From assembly GCF_017833295.1 (NCBI RefSeq), contig NZ_JAFIBW010000001.1, positions 2,928,001 through 2,992,000 of the forward strand: DNA of 64,000 bases. The letters are read 5' to 3'. The position numbers were made by a program, and so were the translations under genes. The notes below the pieces were generated by a model. The model saw only the letters and a program-made list of their open reading frames with translations. It ran no database searches and was not told where the DNA came from. Positions 45,985 to 55,221 of the stretch are shown piece after piece. Source of the DNA: Methylobacterium sp. PvR107. Lineage in GTDB: Bacteria > Pseudomonadota > Alphaproteobacteria > Rhizobiales > Beijerinckiaceae. Positions within the stretch are counted from its first letter, which is position 1, and the number at the start of each line of letters is the position of its first letter.

Positions 45985-46740
45985 TCAGACCTGCGCCTGG
46001 CCGCCGTCGACGAACAACTCGACGCCGTTGACGAAGCCCGCCTCGTCGGAGGCCAGGAACAGGACCGCGTTGGCGATCTCTGTCGGCTCGCCGACGCGTC
46101 CGAGGGGGATGCGCGTCCCGAGGTAATCGAGCAGGCCCTGCTGCTTCTCGGCGTCCTCGCCGGCGAGGCCGACGAGCCCTGGGGTGCGCGTCGCGCCGGG
46201 GCTGACCACGTTGACGCGGATGCGGCGGTCCTTCAGATCGAGGACCCATGTGCGGGCGAAGTTGCGGATGGCCGCCTTGCTGGCCGAATACACGCTGAAG
46301 GCAGGCGTCCCCTCCGTGCCGGCGGTCGAGCCGGTCAGCACGACCGCCCCGCCGTCCTTCAGAAGCGGCAGCGCCTTTTGCACAGTGAAGAGCGTGCCCT
46401 TCACGTTGGTGTCGAAGGTCGTGTCGAAGTGCTCCTCGGTGATGGCGCCGAGCGGAGCGAACGCGCCCCCGCCGGCGTTGGCGAAGACGACGTCGATCTG
46501 CGCGTGCTTCTGCTGCACGGCATCGTAGAGGCGGTCGATGTCGGCGAGGTTCGCCATGTCCCCGCGCACGCCGGTAACCCGCCCGCCGATCTCCTTCACC
46601 GCCGCGTCGAGCGCGTCCTGGCGACGGCCGGTGACGAACACCGAGGCGCCCTCCCGCGAGAAGGCTCGGGCGGTGGCGAGCCCGATGCCGCTGGTGCCTC
46701 CGGTCACCACCACCACCTTGTCCTGAAACCTGCCGGTCAT
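45985..46740 (-). CDS. Short-chain dehydrogenase/reductase
   Basis: 251 aa classical SDR. The NAD(P)-binding TGGTSGIG is at 13-20, ANAGGG at 88-93, catalytic S138, Y151 and K155 in FSVYSASKAA, and the C-terminal FVDGG. It reduces or oxidises a small carbonyl compound. It is divergent from a LysR gene with a 111-base shared control region, the usual arrangement of a LysR regulator and its target. Confidence 0.88.
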   Translation of the reverse strand: MTGRFQDKVVVVTGGTSGIGLATARAFSREGASVFVTGRRQDALDAAVKEIGGRVTGVRGDMANLADIDRLYDAVQQKHAQIDVVFANAGGGAFAPLGAITEEHFDTTFDTNVKGTLFTVQKALPLLKDGGAVVLTGSTAGTEGTPAFSVYSASKAAIRNFARTWVLDLKDRRIRVNVVSPGATRTPGLVGLAGEDAEKQQGLLDYLGTRIPLGRVGEPTEIANAVLFLASDEAGFVNGVELFVDGGQAQV

Positions 46741-46851
46741 CGTCGTTCTCCATCATTCGGCTGCGTGTCAGCCGCTGCCACGAGAGATGCGCTCGGAACG
46801 ATGATGCGGACAGGCGGCAAATCTGGCACGTAGCGTTCCAATCAGGGAACG

Positions 46852-47745
46852 ATGATGCGCCCAGACCTCAACGACTATGTCACCTTCGCCGAGGTTGTCG
46901 CGCATGGGGGCTTCACCGCCGCGGGCCGGGCGCTCCGCGAGCCGAAATCGAAGCTGAGCCGCCGCGTCTCGGCGCTGGAGGCCCGGCTCGGGGTGCGGCT
47001 CATCGAGCGCTCCAGCCGGCGCTTCCGCGTTACAGAAGTCGGGCAGACCTTCTACGAGCGCTGCCGCGCCATGATGCTGGAGGCGGAGCGGGCGGAGGCG
47101 CTGGTCGCGGAGGCCCAGGCCGAACCTCACGGGCGTATCCGCATGAGTTGCCCGCGCAACCTTGTGAAGGCCGTATCCGCCATCGTGCGGGGTTTCCTTG
47201 ACCGCTACCCGAAGGTCCAGTTGCAGCTCGTCGCCTCGGACCGGGCCGTCGACCTGATCGCGGAGCGCATCGACGTCGCGCTCCGCGTCCGCCACGAGCT
47301 GACGAGCGATGCCTCCCTCACCATGCGGTCGCTCGGACGCTCCCGCTGGATCCTCGTCGCCAGCCCGCAGGTCGCGAACGGCCTCGGCGTGGACATCGAC
47401 GATCTCGCCTCCGTCCCGACGATGGGCACGAGCGATGAGGCGGGCCAGATCACCTGGGTGTTGGAGCGCGAGGACGGAACGGCGCATGAGCTTCGCCATG
47501 AGCCGCGGCTGACCTGCGCCGACTACGCGGTTCTCTGCGATGCCGCGGCGGACGGATTGGGTGTCGCCTTCCTGCCCGATCACGCCTGCGCGGCGCACAT
47601 CGCCGCCGGTGAGCTCGTTCGCGTCTTCCGGGACTGGCGGAGCCGGGACGGTATCGTCCACATCGTGTTCACGACCCGGCGCGGCCTGCCGCCCGCCGTC
47701 CGCGCTCTCATCGACCACTTGGCGAAGGAGTTTCCGGACCTGTGA
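46852..47745 (+). CDS. LysR-family transcriptional regulator
   Basis: 297 aa. N-terminal winged helix-turn-helix (LNDYVTFAEVVAHGGFTAAG, REPKSKLSRRVSALEARLGV) followed by the substrate-binding domain of the CrgA/DsdC-like subgroup (RNLVKAVSAIVRGFLDRYPK, RIDVALRVRHEL). It probably controls the divergent SDR gene in response to an unknown, perhaps quinone or aromatic, effector. Confidence 0.88.
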   Translation: MMRPDLNDYVTFAEVVAHGGFTAAGRALREPKSKLSRRVSALEARLGVRLIERSSRRFRVTEVGQTFYERCRAMMLEAERAEALVAEAQAEPHGRIRMSCPRNLVKAVSAIVRGFLDRYPKVQLQLVASDRAVDLIAERIDVALRVRHELTSDASLTMRSLGRSRWILVASPQVANGLGVDIDDLASVPTMGTSDEAGQITWVLEREDGTAHELRHEPRLTCADYAVLCDAAADGLGVAFLPDHACAAHIAAGELVRVFRDWRSRDGIVHIVFTTRRGLPPAVRALIDHLAKEFPDL

Positions 47746-47889
47746 GGGCGTGAAGCCCATCGTCGACGCACTGTGCATCGGGAAGCCGCTGATGTGGACC
47801 GGAACCGGATGCGCTCTCGCCCGTTTTTTACGGCGAAAATGACAGCCAACTGTCATTAAAGCAGTTAGCTCATCAACCCGGAGCATTCC

Positions 47890-48414
47890 ATGGGGCTCAA
47901 GCCCGGTGCAGCCTCGGAGGACCGCCTCCGAACACGCCGAGCCTGGTCCGGGCTCGTTATCGACGTGTTCCGCTTGAACGGCGACTTGATCGAGGCGGGC
48001 GATGCGCTCGTTCGTGACCTCGGCCTGACCAGCGCCCGCTGGCAAGTGCTAGGGGCTATTGCGCTATCCCCGGTCCCGCTGCCCGTTGCCCATATCGCCC
48101 GCAACATGGGCCTCGCCCGCCAGTCCGTGCAGCGCGTCGTCGACGAGATGCGCGACGACGGGCTCGTCCGGCTCGAACCCAACCCCCACCATCGCCGCGC
48201 GCCGCTCGTCACGATGACCCCGAGGGGCGAGGCCGCCTACGAACAGGCCATGGCGCGCAAGGACGTCTGGGCGGACGTCCTCACCGAGGGGATGTCCCCC
48301 GCCGCCGTCGAGGCCGCCTCCGAGCTCCTGCGCATCCTCCAGGAGCGGATCTCCGCCTCCCACGGCCGCATCGCCACCATCGCCAGCTCGACACGAAAGG
48401 AGACCCAGGAATGA
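47890..48414 (+). CDS. MarR-family transcriptional regulator
   Basis: 174 aa. Winged-helix core with SARWQVLGAIALSPVPLPVA, HIARNMGLARQSVQRVVDEM and the wing (NPHHRRAPLVTMTPRG). It overlaps the monooxygenase start (ATGA at 48411-48414), so regulator and enzyme are co-transcribed; MarR proteins in this position usually repress the operon until a phenolic ligand binds. Confidence 0.85.
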   Translation: MGLKPGAASEDRLRTRRAWSGLVIDVFRLNGDLIEAGDALVRDLGLTSARWQVLGAIALSPVPLPVAHIARNMGLARQSVQRVVDEMRDDGLVRLEPNPHHRRAPLVTMTPRGEAAYEQAMARKDVWADVLTEGMSPAAVEAASELLRILQERISASHGRIATIASSTRKETQE

Positions 48415-50123
48415 GCCATGCCGATGCCGAGCAGGGATACCATGCCGACGTGATCGTCGTCGGCGCTGGGCCCATCGGCCTCACGACAGGCAACGCCCTG
48501 CGCCACCACGGCGTCTCGTGCCTGCTCCTGGACGAGCGGACCGACGTGAAGGCCTACTCGCGCGCCAACAACCTTTGGGCGCGCCCGCAGGAACTGCTCG
48601 CCGGCATCGGCTTGCGGGATGCGCTGGCCGCGAACAGCTATGCGATCCACACCATCAACTTTTTCGTCAACGGCACCCCGACCACGCCCATCCCCATTGC
48701 TGACGTCGCCAGCCCCTACCCCAAGGTCCTTTACAGCGGGCAGGACGTCATCGAGCGAACCCTGACCGCCGAGTTCGAAAAGCGGGGCGGCCGGCTCGAC
48801 CGCGGCTGCAGGGTGACGGGCGTCAACCAGGACGAGACCGGCGTCACGGTGGTGCTCAGGCGAGATGAGGACGGGCCGGAGCAGTGGCGCCGCTGCCGCT
48901 ACCTCGTGGCGGCCGACGGCGCCAAGAGCACGATCCGGCCGAGGCTGGGCCTGGACTTCGAGCCTGAGCGCCTGCCGAACTGCATGAACCGGCAGGTCGA
49001 CGCAAAGCTGTCCTGGCGCCGCTCGCTGGAGCCGGACCAGCTTTGGTTCTTCTACTACGAGCGGGGCTTTGCGGGCATCCTGCCGGTCTGGGGCGGGTAT
49101 CACCGGTTGTTCTTCCTCGCCGACGACACCGGCGTCCCGGACCGAGACCCGACGCTCGACGAAATGCAGGCGCTGGCGCGCCAAGTGACCGGCGACGGGA
49201 CCCTGACCCTGTCGGACCCGCAGTGGCTCACCCACAGTCGCTTCTCCTACGGTGTCTCGCCGGGCTACGCGCGGGGCCGCGTCTTCCTGGCAGGCGATGC
49301 CGGGCACCTGTCGCTACCCATCGGCGGCCAGGGCATGAATGCCGGCCTGCACGACGCGGTCGAGATCGCGTGGCGGCTGGCCATGGCCCTGCGAGGCGAG
49401 GCGGCGCCGGTGATCCTCGGTTCCTACGACGGCGAGCGTGGCGGCGAACACGCCCGGCTCAGCGCCCAGCAGGCGCGCGGGTTCCGGTGGACCGTCTACC
49501 GCGGCTCGGTCACCGATACGGTGCTGGGCTTGGCCGCGAAGGCTCTGCCGAACCTCGGCTCGCTGCTGCAGGGTACCGACGACATGCAGCAGATGGGGGT
49601 TGAGTACCCGAAGAGCGCCCTGAACGAGGAACGGCTTTCCGGTCTGGCGACCATACTCCGGCCAGGGCCGAAACCCGGCGAGCGGGCGCCGGACGCGGAG
49701 GTGACGCATCGCGGCGAGACCACGAGCCTGTTCCCGTTCCTTGCCAACCCGGACAGCCACACGACCGGCTGGGCGCTGCTGTGCTTCGACGGACGGTCCT
49801 CCGAGGCGGGCGCCGCCCTGCTCGACGCCGTTGAGGCAGTCACGCCCTGGCCCTGGGTGCGGCCGCGCCTTGTGCTGGCGGGCCCGATAGTGGCTGGTGC
49901 CGACGTGCCCGTTCTGTCCGACCTCGACGGCAAGGCGCATGGGGCCTACGGGCTGGAGGGTCGGCCGGCGTTGGTGCTCGTCCGGCCGGACGGCCACATC
50001 GCGTTCCGCGGTGACGCCGACCAAGCCGATCGCTTGGTGGCCTATTGCCGCAAGGTTTTCGGCCCGGCGCACGAAACACGCGTGGCAGCCGCCCGTCGAA
50101 GGGAATCGGCGCTTACGACCTGA
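48411..50123 (+). CDS. FAD-dependent aromatic monooxygenase (phenol hydroxylase-like)
   Basis: 570 aa. Rossmann GAGPIGL (18-24), the VAADGAKSTIRP DG motif, and the FAD-ribityl motif GDAGHLSLPIGGQGMNAG mark the PheA/TfdB class that hydroxylates aromatic rings with NAD(P)H and O2. The last 140 residues resemble the thioredoxin-like C-terminal domain of these enzymes. Translationally coupled to the MarR gene, it would act on an imported aromatic compound. Confidence 0.85.
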   Translation: MSHADAEQGYHADVIVVGAGPIGLTTGNALRHHGVSCLLLDERTDVKAYSRANNLWARPQELLAGIGLRDALAANSYAIHTINFFVNGTPTTPIPIADVASPYPKVLYSGQDVIERTLTAEFEKRGGRLDRGCRVTGVNQDETGVTVVLRRDEDGPEQWRRCRYLVAADGAKSTIRPRLGLDFEPERLPNCMNRQVDAKLSWRRSLEPDQLWFFYYERGFAGILPVWGGYHRLFFLADDTGVPDRDPTLDEMQALARQVTGDGTLTLSDPQWLTHSRFSYGVSPGYARGRVFLAGDAGHLSLPIGGQGMNAGLHDAVEIAWRLAMALRGEAAPVILGSYDGERGGEHARLSAQQARGFRWTVYRGSVTDTVLGLAAKALPNLGSLLQGTDDMQQMGVEYPKSALNEERLSGLATILRPGPKPGERAPDAEVTHRGETTSLFPFLANPDSHTTGWALLCFDGRSSEAGAALLDAVEAVTPWPWVRPRLVLAGPIVAGADVPVLSDLDGKAHGAYGLEGRPALVLVRPDGHIAFRGDADQADRLVAYCRKVFGPAHETRVAAARRRESALTT

Positions 50124-50156
50124 GCATGTCGTGGCCGATTGTCATGGTGTCATACC

Positions 50157-50178
50157 GGATAACGAGCTTTTGTTATCC
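50157..50178 (+). terminator. Short hairpin after the monooxygenase
   Basis: GGATAAC, eight-base loop, GTTATCC, 34 bases after the stop. The loop holds TTTT but no T-run follows, so it is a weak terminator candidate. Confidence 0.35.
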
Positions 50179-50467
50179 CTCACGTAGACGCCCAAGAACT
50201 TCGTCCCGCCCGGAAGCTCGCACGCGCCGGCCCGGATAACCTTCCAGCGGCCCGGATTGAGGCGCGTGTGAATAAGTCAGCAGCCGATCGCCCCAAAGAC
50301 TGCGGGCCTGTTCCAGACGCTCAGGAAGGCGTCGGTCGCTATGGCGTACACGTCGCCCGCCTCCTCGCCACCGGCGCCGACATAGGCCGACGACAGGGAC
50401 ACGCCCGCGAAACGTGATCCGGTCCCACGATGTCGGTGGTGTTGTGGTTTACCCCGGCCCCTCGGGC
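50179..50467. other. Intergenic region with a gene remnant
   Basis: On the minus strand the segment 50278-50410 reads VSLSSAYVGAGGEEAGDVYA then IATDAFLSVWNRPAVFGAIG and a stop, which looks like the end of a lost gene of unknown family. Nothing else is supported. Confidence 0.3.
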
Positions 50468-51247
50468 CTAGGGGTGCGCATGCCGTTGGCCAGCGGCCTC
50501 CAGGATGAGATCCGCAACGGCCTGCGGCTGCGAGATCAGGGATAGGTGGCTGGCCTTGAGCTCAATCGTCCGCGCGTTCATGCGCTTGGCCATGAACCGT
50601 TCGAGGTCCGGGTCGATGGTCCGATCCTCGGTCGACACCGCGTAGAAGCTCGGTTTCGACCGCCAGGCCGCCTGGGTGGTCTTTCCCGCCAGCAACGCCT
50701 TCTGGAACGGTTGCTGGACCGCGAACAGCACCCGGGCCTTGTCCGCCGGCAGGTCGCCCGCGAAGTCCTTTAGGAAGGCCGCCTCGCTCAGGCGCCCCTC
50801 GTCGCCGTCGAACACGATGCCGGCCGAGGCGGGTGGCGTCGGGTAGGTCTTGGCCAGCGCCGTGTAGTCCTCGCCCGCATCCGGCGCCCGGGCCGCAACG
50901 TAGACCAGGGCGGACACCTTCGGGTCGACGCCGGCCTCGGTCACGATCATGCCGGAGAACGAGTGGCCGACCAGGACCGTCGGTCCCTCCTGGCGCGCCA
51001 AGACCCGCTTCGCGGAGGCGACCACCTCCTCGAAGGTGGTCAAAGGGTTCTGCACCGAGGTGACGTTGAGGCCAGCCGCCTGCAGCTTCGGGATCACCGC
51101 GGACCAGCACGAACCGTCGGCGAAGAGGCCGTGGACGAGCACGACGTTGCGCGCCCGCGGCAGGTCCTGGGCGGTCGCCGGTCCGGGGAGCAGCGCCGCC
51201 GCGGCGCCCGCGGCGAGCGCGCGGCTCAGGTCTCGTCGGGTCATCAT
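50468..51247 (-). CDS. Exported alpha/beta hydrolase
   Basis: 259 aa. A Tat-type leader (TRRDLSRALAAGAAAALLPG) leads into VLVHGLFADGSCWSAVIP, nucleophile elbow GHSFSG (Ser96), acid in STEDRTIDPD and His in KASHLSLISQ. Same subgroup as the hydrolase at 17488-18300 but only distantly similar. It probably hydrolyses small esters in the periplasm. An SDR gene lies upstream on the same strand with a 56-base gap. Confidence 0.78.
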   Translation of the reverse strand: MMTRRDLSRALAAGAAAALLPGPATAQDLPRARNVVLVHGLFADGSCWSAVIPKLQAAGLNVTSVQNPLTTFEEVVASAKRVLARQEGPTVLVGHSFSGMIVTEAGVDPKVSALVYVAARAPDAGEDYTALAKTYPTPPASAGIVFDGDEGRLSEAAFLKDFAGDLPADKARVLFAVQQPFQKALLAGKTTQAAWRSKPSFYAVSTEDRTIDPDLERFMAKRMNARTIELKASHLSLISQPQAVADLILEAAGQRHAHP

Positions 51248-51303
51248 GGGTGCATGTCTCCGTTCGGGGTCCGGGAGCCCCGGGGCTCACACCTGTTCGA
51301 AGG

Positions 51304-52077
51304 TCAGCGCGGAAGCGTTACGCCCGAGAGCCGGGCGCAGGCGTTCAACAGCGCCTCCTGGGTGGCCTCGTCCCGCGTGACCGGGTGCGGCGCGCGCAAG
51401 GCCTTGTGGTAGAAGTACCGGCCTGTCGAGCGGGCGAGCGGTTCGTCGCTGGTGGCGAGCCATGCTTGCGTGACGGGCGCGGCGGCCAGGTCGTCCGGCG
51501 CACCCGGACCGCCCATCCGGGTCGGCACCCAACCCGGCTCCAGGGCGTTCGACAGCACGTCCGGCCAGCGTCGGGCGATCCCGAAGGTAAGCAGCACGTC
51601 GAGGAACTTGCTCTCGGCATAGGCCTGCGCCCCGTTCCAGCGCCGCTTCTCCCACTGAAGGTCGTCCATGTCAGGCCGTCCGCCCGGATGCATGCCGGAA
51701 CTGAGGTAAACGAGCCGGCCCGGGCGTTCGATCAAGGCGGTGAGGAGATAGGGCGCGAGCACGTTGACCGCGAACAGGTGGGACAGTCCGTCCGCGGTCA
51801 CACTCCGGCGGGGTTCGCGGTAGCCGATCCCGACGTTGTGGATCACGGCGTCGAAGCGGCCCGTCCCGTTTGCCTGCTCCGCCACGGCGTGCATCCCGGC
51901 GAGCGTGATTACGTCGCCGACCACCACACCCTGCGCTTCGGGGAGCGCCCGACGCGTGGCCTCCGCGCGCCGCTCGTCCCGGGCGTGGAGGGTCACCTCG
52001 TGCCCGTCCCGGGCGAGCAGCCGCCCCGCCATGAGGCCGAGGCCGTCCGACGAGCCGGTGATCAGGATGCGGGCCAT
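51304..52077 (-). CDS. Short-chain dehydrogenase/reductase
   Basis: 257 aa from ATG 52077, RBS GGGGAGG. TGSSDGLG opens the NAD(P)-binding fold, followed by HNVGIGY in place of NNAG and the YAESK catalytic pair. It resembles the retinol-dehydrogenase-like SDRs. It probably forms an operon with the alpha/beta hydrolase downstream. Substrate unknown. Confidence 0.82.
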   Translation of the reverse strand: MARILITGSSDGLGLMAGRLLARDGHEVTLHARDERRAEATRRALPEAQGVVVGDVITLAGMHAVAEQANGTGRFDAVIHNVGIGYREPRRSVTADGLSHLFAVNVLAPYLLTALIERPGRLVYLSSGMHPGGRPDMDDLQWEKRRWNGAQAYAESKFLDVLLTFGIARRWPDVLSNALEPGWVPTRMGGPGAPDDLAAAPVTQAWLATSDEPLARSTGRYFYHKALRAPHPVTRDEATQEALLNACARLSGVTLPR

Positions 52078-52199
52078 GTCGACACCTCCCCAGCGTCCGT
52101 CGGAGACCTTACCAAGGCAGGTTCGCATTGAACCGGTCGAGGGAGCGCAGCCCCGGTTGGCATCGACGGTGTCGACGATGTGCGGGATGCTCGCCTCGA

Positions 52200-52319
52200 C
52201 CGAGCCACGCCGACGATCAGGCTGGCGGTGGAGACAAGGCCGTCGTCGGCGCCGAGCACGGCGGCGCGCAGCCAGCCGATACGGTCGATGAGGTGTCGCT
52301 CCTGGTGGACGGGTCGCAT
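52200..52319 (-). pseudogene. VIT1/CCC1 transporter N-terminal remnant
   Basis: MRPVHQERHLIDRIGWLRAA then VLGADDGLVSTASLIVGVA is the start of a VIT1/CCC1-type iron/manganese transporter, including the first helix. After about 40 residues the homology ends and unrelated, shifted frames follow toward 52085. Most of the protein is deleted. It has a good RBS (GGAG), showing it was once expressed. Confidence 0.6.
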
Positions 52320-52324
52320 GGTCG

Positions 52325-52710
52325 TTAGGATCTCCGTGGCAGCATGCACAGCAGGACGGCGTCGTGCCAGAGGTAGTGGTGCACGAGGGCGGCGACCGCG
52401 TGGAACAGGGCCAGGGCCATCAGCACGTTCGCCGCGAGCCCGTGCCAGTGCGTCAGCGCCCACCGCCATTCCGGGTCGCCGAGCTGCGGCAGGCTGACCG
52501 GACCGAGGGAGACGCCGCGCACGAAGGCGTTGACGATGCCGAGGCCGACGATTGCCTGCAGCAGGACGTACAGCGCGGCGTGGGTCGCCTTGGCGAGGCG
52601 ATGGAGCGGTCCCGGGTCCTCCACTGGCAGGTCGCGGCCGTCGGCCCGTCGCCAGATAAAGAGGGCGACGACCAAGCCGGTGAGGACAAAGCCCAGGTCG
52701 AATTGCGCCG
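52325..52710 (-). pseudogene. Cytochrome b561 remnant
   Basis: The C-terminal three helices of a cytochrome b561 are visible: LHRLAKATHAALYVLLQAIV with a haem-ligand His, LTHWHGLAANVLMALALFHA and VAALVHHYLWHDAVL. The first part is present only as IGSAQFDLGFVLTG and the N-terminus with its first haem ligands is missing or in another frame. It cannot form the normal four-helix dihaem protein. Confidence 0.55.
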
Positions 52711-52794
52711 ACCCGATAACCCCTCCTCTGCGTCGCGGAAGAGGCGCTCAAGTAGGGGCGACCTTCCCAGCCCACCACGCTTGCAAGGACCTTG

Positions 52795-53034
52795 ATGCCC
52801 TACACTTTGCACCGCCTCGCTGCCGGCAGCTACGATTTGCTGCTCGAGGGCACGGTTATCGGCAGCGTTGTGCGCGATGTCGGAAAGAGTGGGCAGATCC
52901 GGGGCTGGCGCGTTGAACTCATGAGCGGTGAGCTGCCCTTACCAGCGCCGTTCACTCAAGAGACGCACGAGTTCAAGTCGTTTGAGGCGGCCGTGTCGTG
53001 GCTCGGCGGCGGCGTCTTGGTCCATGACGGTTGA
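52795..53034 (+). CDS. Small hypothetical protein
   Basis: 79 aa from ATG 52795 with AAGGA upstream. MPYTLHRLAAGSYDLLLEGT, VVRDVGKSGQIRGWRVEL and AAVSWLGGGVLVHDG give a compact beta-rich protein of a kind common in Methylobacteriaceae. No function known. Confidence 0.6.
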   Translation: MPYTLHRLAAGSYDLLLEGTVIGSVVRDVGKSGQIRGWRVELMSGELPLPAPFTQETHEFKSFEAAVSWLGGGVLVHDG

Positions 53035-53183
53035 TCGGCAGAGCCCCAGGCGTTTTGTGAAGGCTTTGAGTCATACAAGCGGTGGGGTTAGCGATCCCGT
53101 GGAAGAGGCGTCCAACGCGATGCGGTGGTGACGGCGCGGATCGGCGCCCTATCTCGGCCCAACGTCAGTCAACGAGAAGGTGC

Positions 53184-53363
53184 ATGTCCCACTTCCAGGC
53201 TTCCCGACACTTCGATCGCACAAGCTCGCGCATGAAGGCAGAGACGCGCGAGTCGGCAGCACTTGAAGTCAGGGATGAGATCGAGGCGGAGCGCCGAGGC
53301 ATCGACGATCGGACAGCGCGGCTGCGGGCCATGCGCCTGGCGCGGGAGAACGAGAAATCCTAA
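53184..53363 (+). CDS. Small hypothetical protein
   Basis: 59 aa, AGAAGG before ATG 53184. Charged helix (ALEVRDEIEAERRGIDDRTA). An internal ATG at 53232 is a possible alternative start. Unknown function. Confidence 0.45.
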   Translation: MSHFQASRHFDRTSSRMKAETRESAALEVRDEIEAERRGIDDRTARLRAMRLARENEKS

Positions 53364-53430
53364 CGCGGTACCGGCCGGGGCTACGTGCGGCACCGCGAGG
53401 ATCCGGAAGGCGCGAATTGAGGAGCCTTCT

Positions 53431-53613
53431 ATGGCTAACAACCACAGTAAAGAGCGGATTCAGGCTGAGGCCGCTTTCGCGAAAACGCAGGACCTGCCCG
53501 GCACCAAAGCCTCTGACCGGCCGCCAATCAGTGCAGCCGATCAGAATACCGCCCGCCTGAAGGCTGCGCGCCTCGAAAGGGATGCCGCCAAGATCGGGTC
53601 CAAAAAGCCATGA
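53431..53613 (+). CDS. Small hypothetical protein
   Basis: 60 aa with a clear GAGGAG before ATG 53431. Hydrophilic and probably disordered (SKERIQAEAAFAKTQDLPGT). Overlaps, at its stop, a 21-codon frame (53610-53675, ATGA) that bridges to the next gene. Confidence 0.5.
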   Translation: MANNHSKERIQAEAAFAKTQDLPGTKASDRPPISAADQNTARLKAARLERDAAKIGSKKP

Positions 53614-53671
53614 CGCGCAAAGTTGGACGCGAAGGCGTCACCGAGCACCTGAAGGCGAAGGGCTACCTGAA

Positions 53672-53959
53672 GTGAGCGAAGACGGCGATCAGCCCAACAA
53701 GATGGCTGAGGTAGCCGGGCTGGCGGCGGCGATTGCCGACCGCATCCTCGAACAGCAGATGGTGGGCACATCGATCCCCCCGGAGCAATTCAGAATGCTC
53801 GTCCGCGCCGCCCGGATGCTGCTGGACAATGGTGTGCCTTGGCCACCGTCGGTGGAGCACCTCGTCATGGAGGTCGCCAAGCGGGTCGAGGAGCTTGAGC
53901 CTACATCGAGGGGCGACGACGTAGTGGTGCAGCTTACTCGGCCGCGTGGCGATCCTTGA
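53672..53959 (+). CDS. Hypothetical protein
   Basis: 95 aa from GTG 53672. Helical (MAEVAGLAAAIADRILEQQM, FRMLVRAARMLLDNG). The stop overlaps the ATG of the next gene (TGATG at 53957-53961), so they are coupled. Family unknown. Confidence 0.5.
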   Translation: MSEDGDQPNKMAEVAGLAAAIADRILEQQMVGTSIPPEQFRMLVRAARMLLDNGVPWPPSVEHLVMEVAKRVEELEPTSRGDDVVVQLTRPRGDP

Positions 53960-54222
53960 TGGACGAGGACCGCGACTTCGAGCACTCGCCGCTGTCCGGC
54001 TCCTTCAGCCGCGATGGCGAAACCGTCGACGTCGAGGTCTACCGCTATGCCGGCACGCAGGATCCGTGGCAGCTGGTCGTGATCCACCCGTCGTCCGGCG
54101 GCTGCACTGCGGGAAAAGAGACGATCGCGACGGATCAGGAGGCCTATGAGGCTTTCACCGCCATGATGGCAGCGGACGGCATGGGATCTTTCACGGGTGT
54201 CGTGCCGCCCGTGCAGCACTGA
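53959..54222 (+). CDS. Hypothetical protein
   Basis: 87 aa. SGSFSRDGETVDVEVYRYAG, DPWQLVVIHPSSGGCTAGKE and the acidic helix TDQEAYEAFTAMMAADGM suggest a small alpha/beta domain, common in Hyphomicrobiales without known function. Last gene of the short coupled run from 53431. Confidence 0.55.
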   Translation: MDEDRDFEHSPLSGSFSRDGETVDVEVYRYAGTQDPWQLVVIHPSSGGCTAGKETIATDQEAYEAFTAMMAADGMGSFTGVVPPVQH

Positions 54223-54280
54223 CCCCGTCCACCGGCTCGTGGTAGGGGCGATACGGTGATGTGGATGTAGGGAGACGAAC

Positions 54281-54481
54281 ATGCGCCCGGGGCGATCAAA
54301 GCGTCGGCTACCCGACAGCCTGACCCAGCATTTGTCGGATCCGAAGATCGTAGTCCTGAAGCCCCGAGATCGACGGCGTCGCCAACACCAAGGGTCCGAC
54401 CGGACCACGAAGGTTGCCCTTTCGGCCGTGACCCTCATCGTGGTTGTGCTAGCGGGCGGGCACCTCTTGCATGCATGGTAA
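54281..54481 (+). CDS. Small protein with C-terminal membrane helix
   Basis: 66 aa, GGGAGA before ATG 54281. A very basic N-terminal 45 residues precede one membrane segment (VALSAVTLIVVVLAGGHLL). Tail-anchored layout; function unknown. Confidence 0.4.
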   Translation: MRPGRSKRRLPDSLTQHLSDPKIVVLKPRDRRRRQHQGSDRTTKVALSAVTLIVVVLAGGHLLHAW

Positions 54482-54556
54482 GCTATCTGGCACGCCATCA
54501 CGGACTGGCGACCAGCCGGGACTATGTGCGGCACCGCGAGAATCCTGAGAGAGCTG

Positions 54557-54781
54557 ATGCCGGTCGCGAACCTGATCCTGCTCGTGCTGGCTTTGCTCGC
54601 CACTCTCGTGATGGCGGTCGGGTGGGCTCAGGACCCTGCGGCGCCGATGCCGGCGGAATGGTTCGTCGCGAAGATCACTGAGGGCGGCCTTTGGGCGGGA
54701 CTGTTCCTGACGCTGCTGGGCGTCGCGTTCTTCGGCTGGCGTGCGAGCCGAGCGGGCGGAAAAGCTAAGGGCCCGAACTGA
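54557..54781 (+). CDS. Small membrane protein
   Basis: 74 aa with two membrane segments (ANLILLVLALLATLVMAVGW and GLWAGLFLTLLGVAFFGW) and a basic tail. Start ATG 54557 has GAGAG upstream. No family recognised. Confidence 0.5.
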   Translation: MPVANLILLVLALLATLVMAVGWAQDPAAPMPAEWFVAKITEGGLWAGLFLTLLGVAFFGWRASRAGGKAKGPN

Positions 54782-55032
54782 CGCACAGACCCGGCGATGG
54801 GAGCAGATTCTCATACGTTCGATTCGACGGATTTGGCCGGTATTGTTTTCCGCAAGAGCGCCTCTGATGCACATAAAGCGGAGATCATAAGTTTCAAAAA
54901 CAATTTGCACCTAACATAGGAAGCTTGAGGTCCAATGTTGACGATGCTCGATATTGTCTGCCAGGAAAAATAATCTAATGTCTTAGATCTGTAGACTGAA
55001 AGACGTTCGGATCGAAATAGGACCGGAAGCGC
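54782..55032. other. Intergenic region, no gene seen
   Basis: AT-richer than its flanks from about 54,850 to 55,000. No ORF or structure that I can support. Confidence 0.4.
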
Positions 55033-55063
55033 AAAAAGCCCCGCGCGGCCGTGAAGGCGGGGC
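55033..55063 (-). terminator. Rho-independent terminator-like hairpin
   Basis: On the minus strand GCCCCGC...GCGGGGC is followed by TTTTT. No minus-strand gene ends just before it, so it may mark a lost gene or act in both directions. Confidence 0.5.
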
Positions 55064-55221
55064 CGAAGGTGAGCGGAACGGCCGAGCCTGGCAAGCAGCG
55101 CGCCAGTCAGGGCAGCGGATCCTTCGCCGTGTGGTTGCCGGCGGCAGAGGCTCAGCTATCCTGCCGCGATGCGCACAGCCCTCGCCGCCGGAAAGCGCGC
55201 ACTGCACGACGCGGGTTGATC

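Noticed and set aside
46768..48045. Minus-strand ORF opposite the LysR and MarR genes
   Set aside because: Antisense frame spanning two well-defined regulators and the gap between them.
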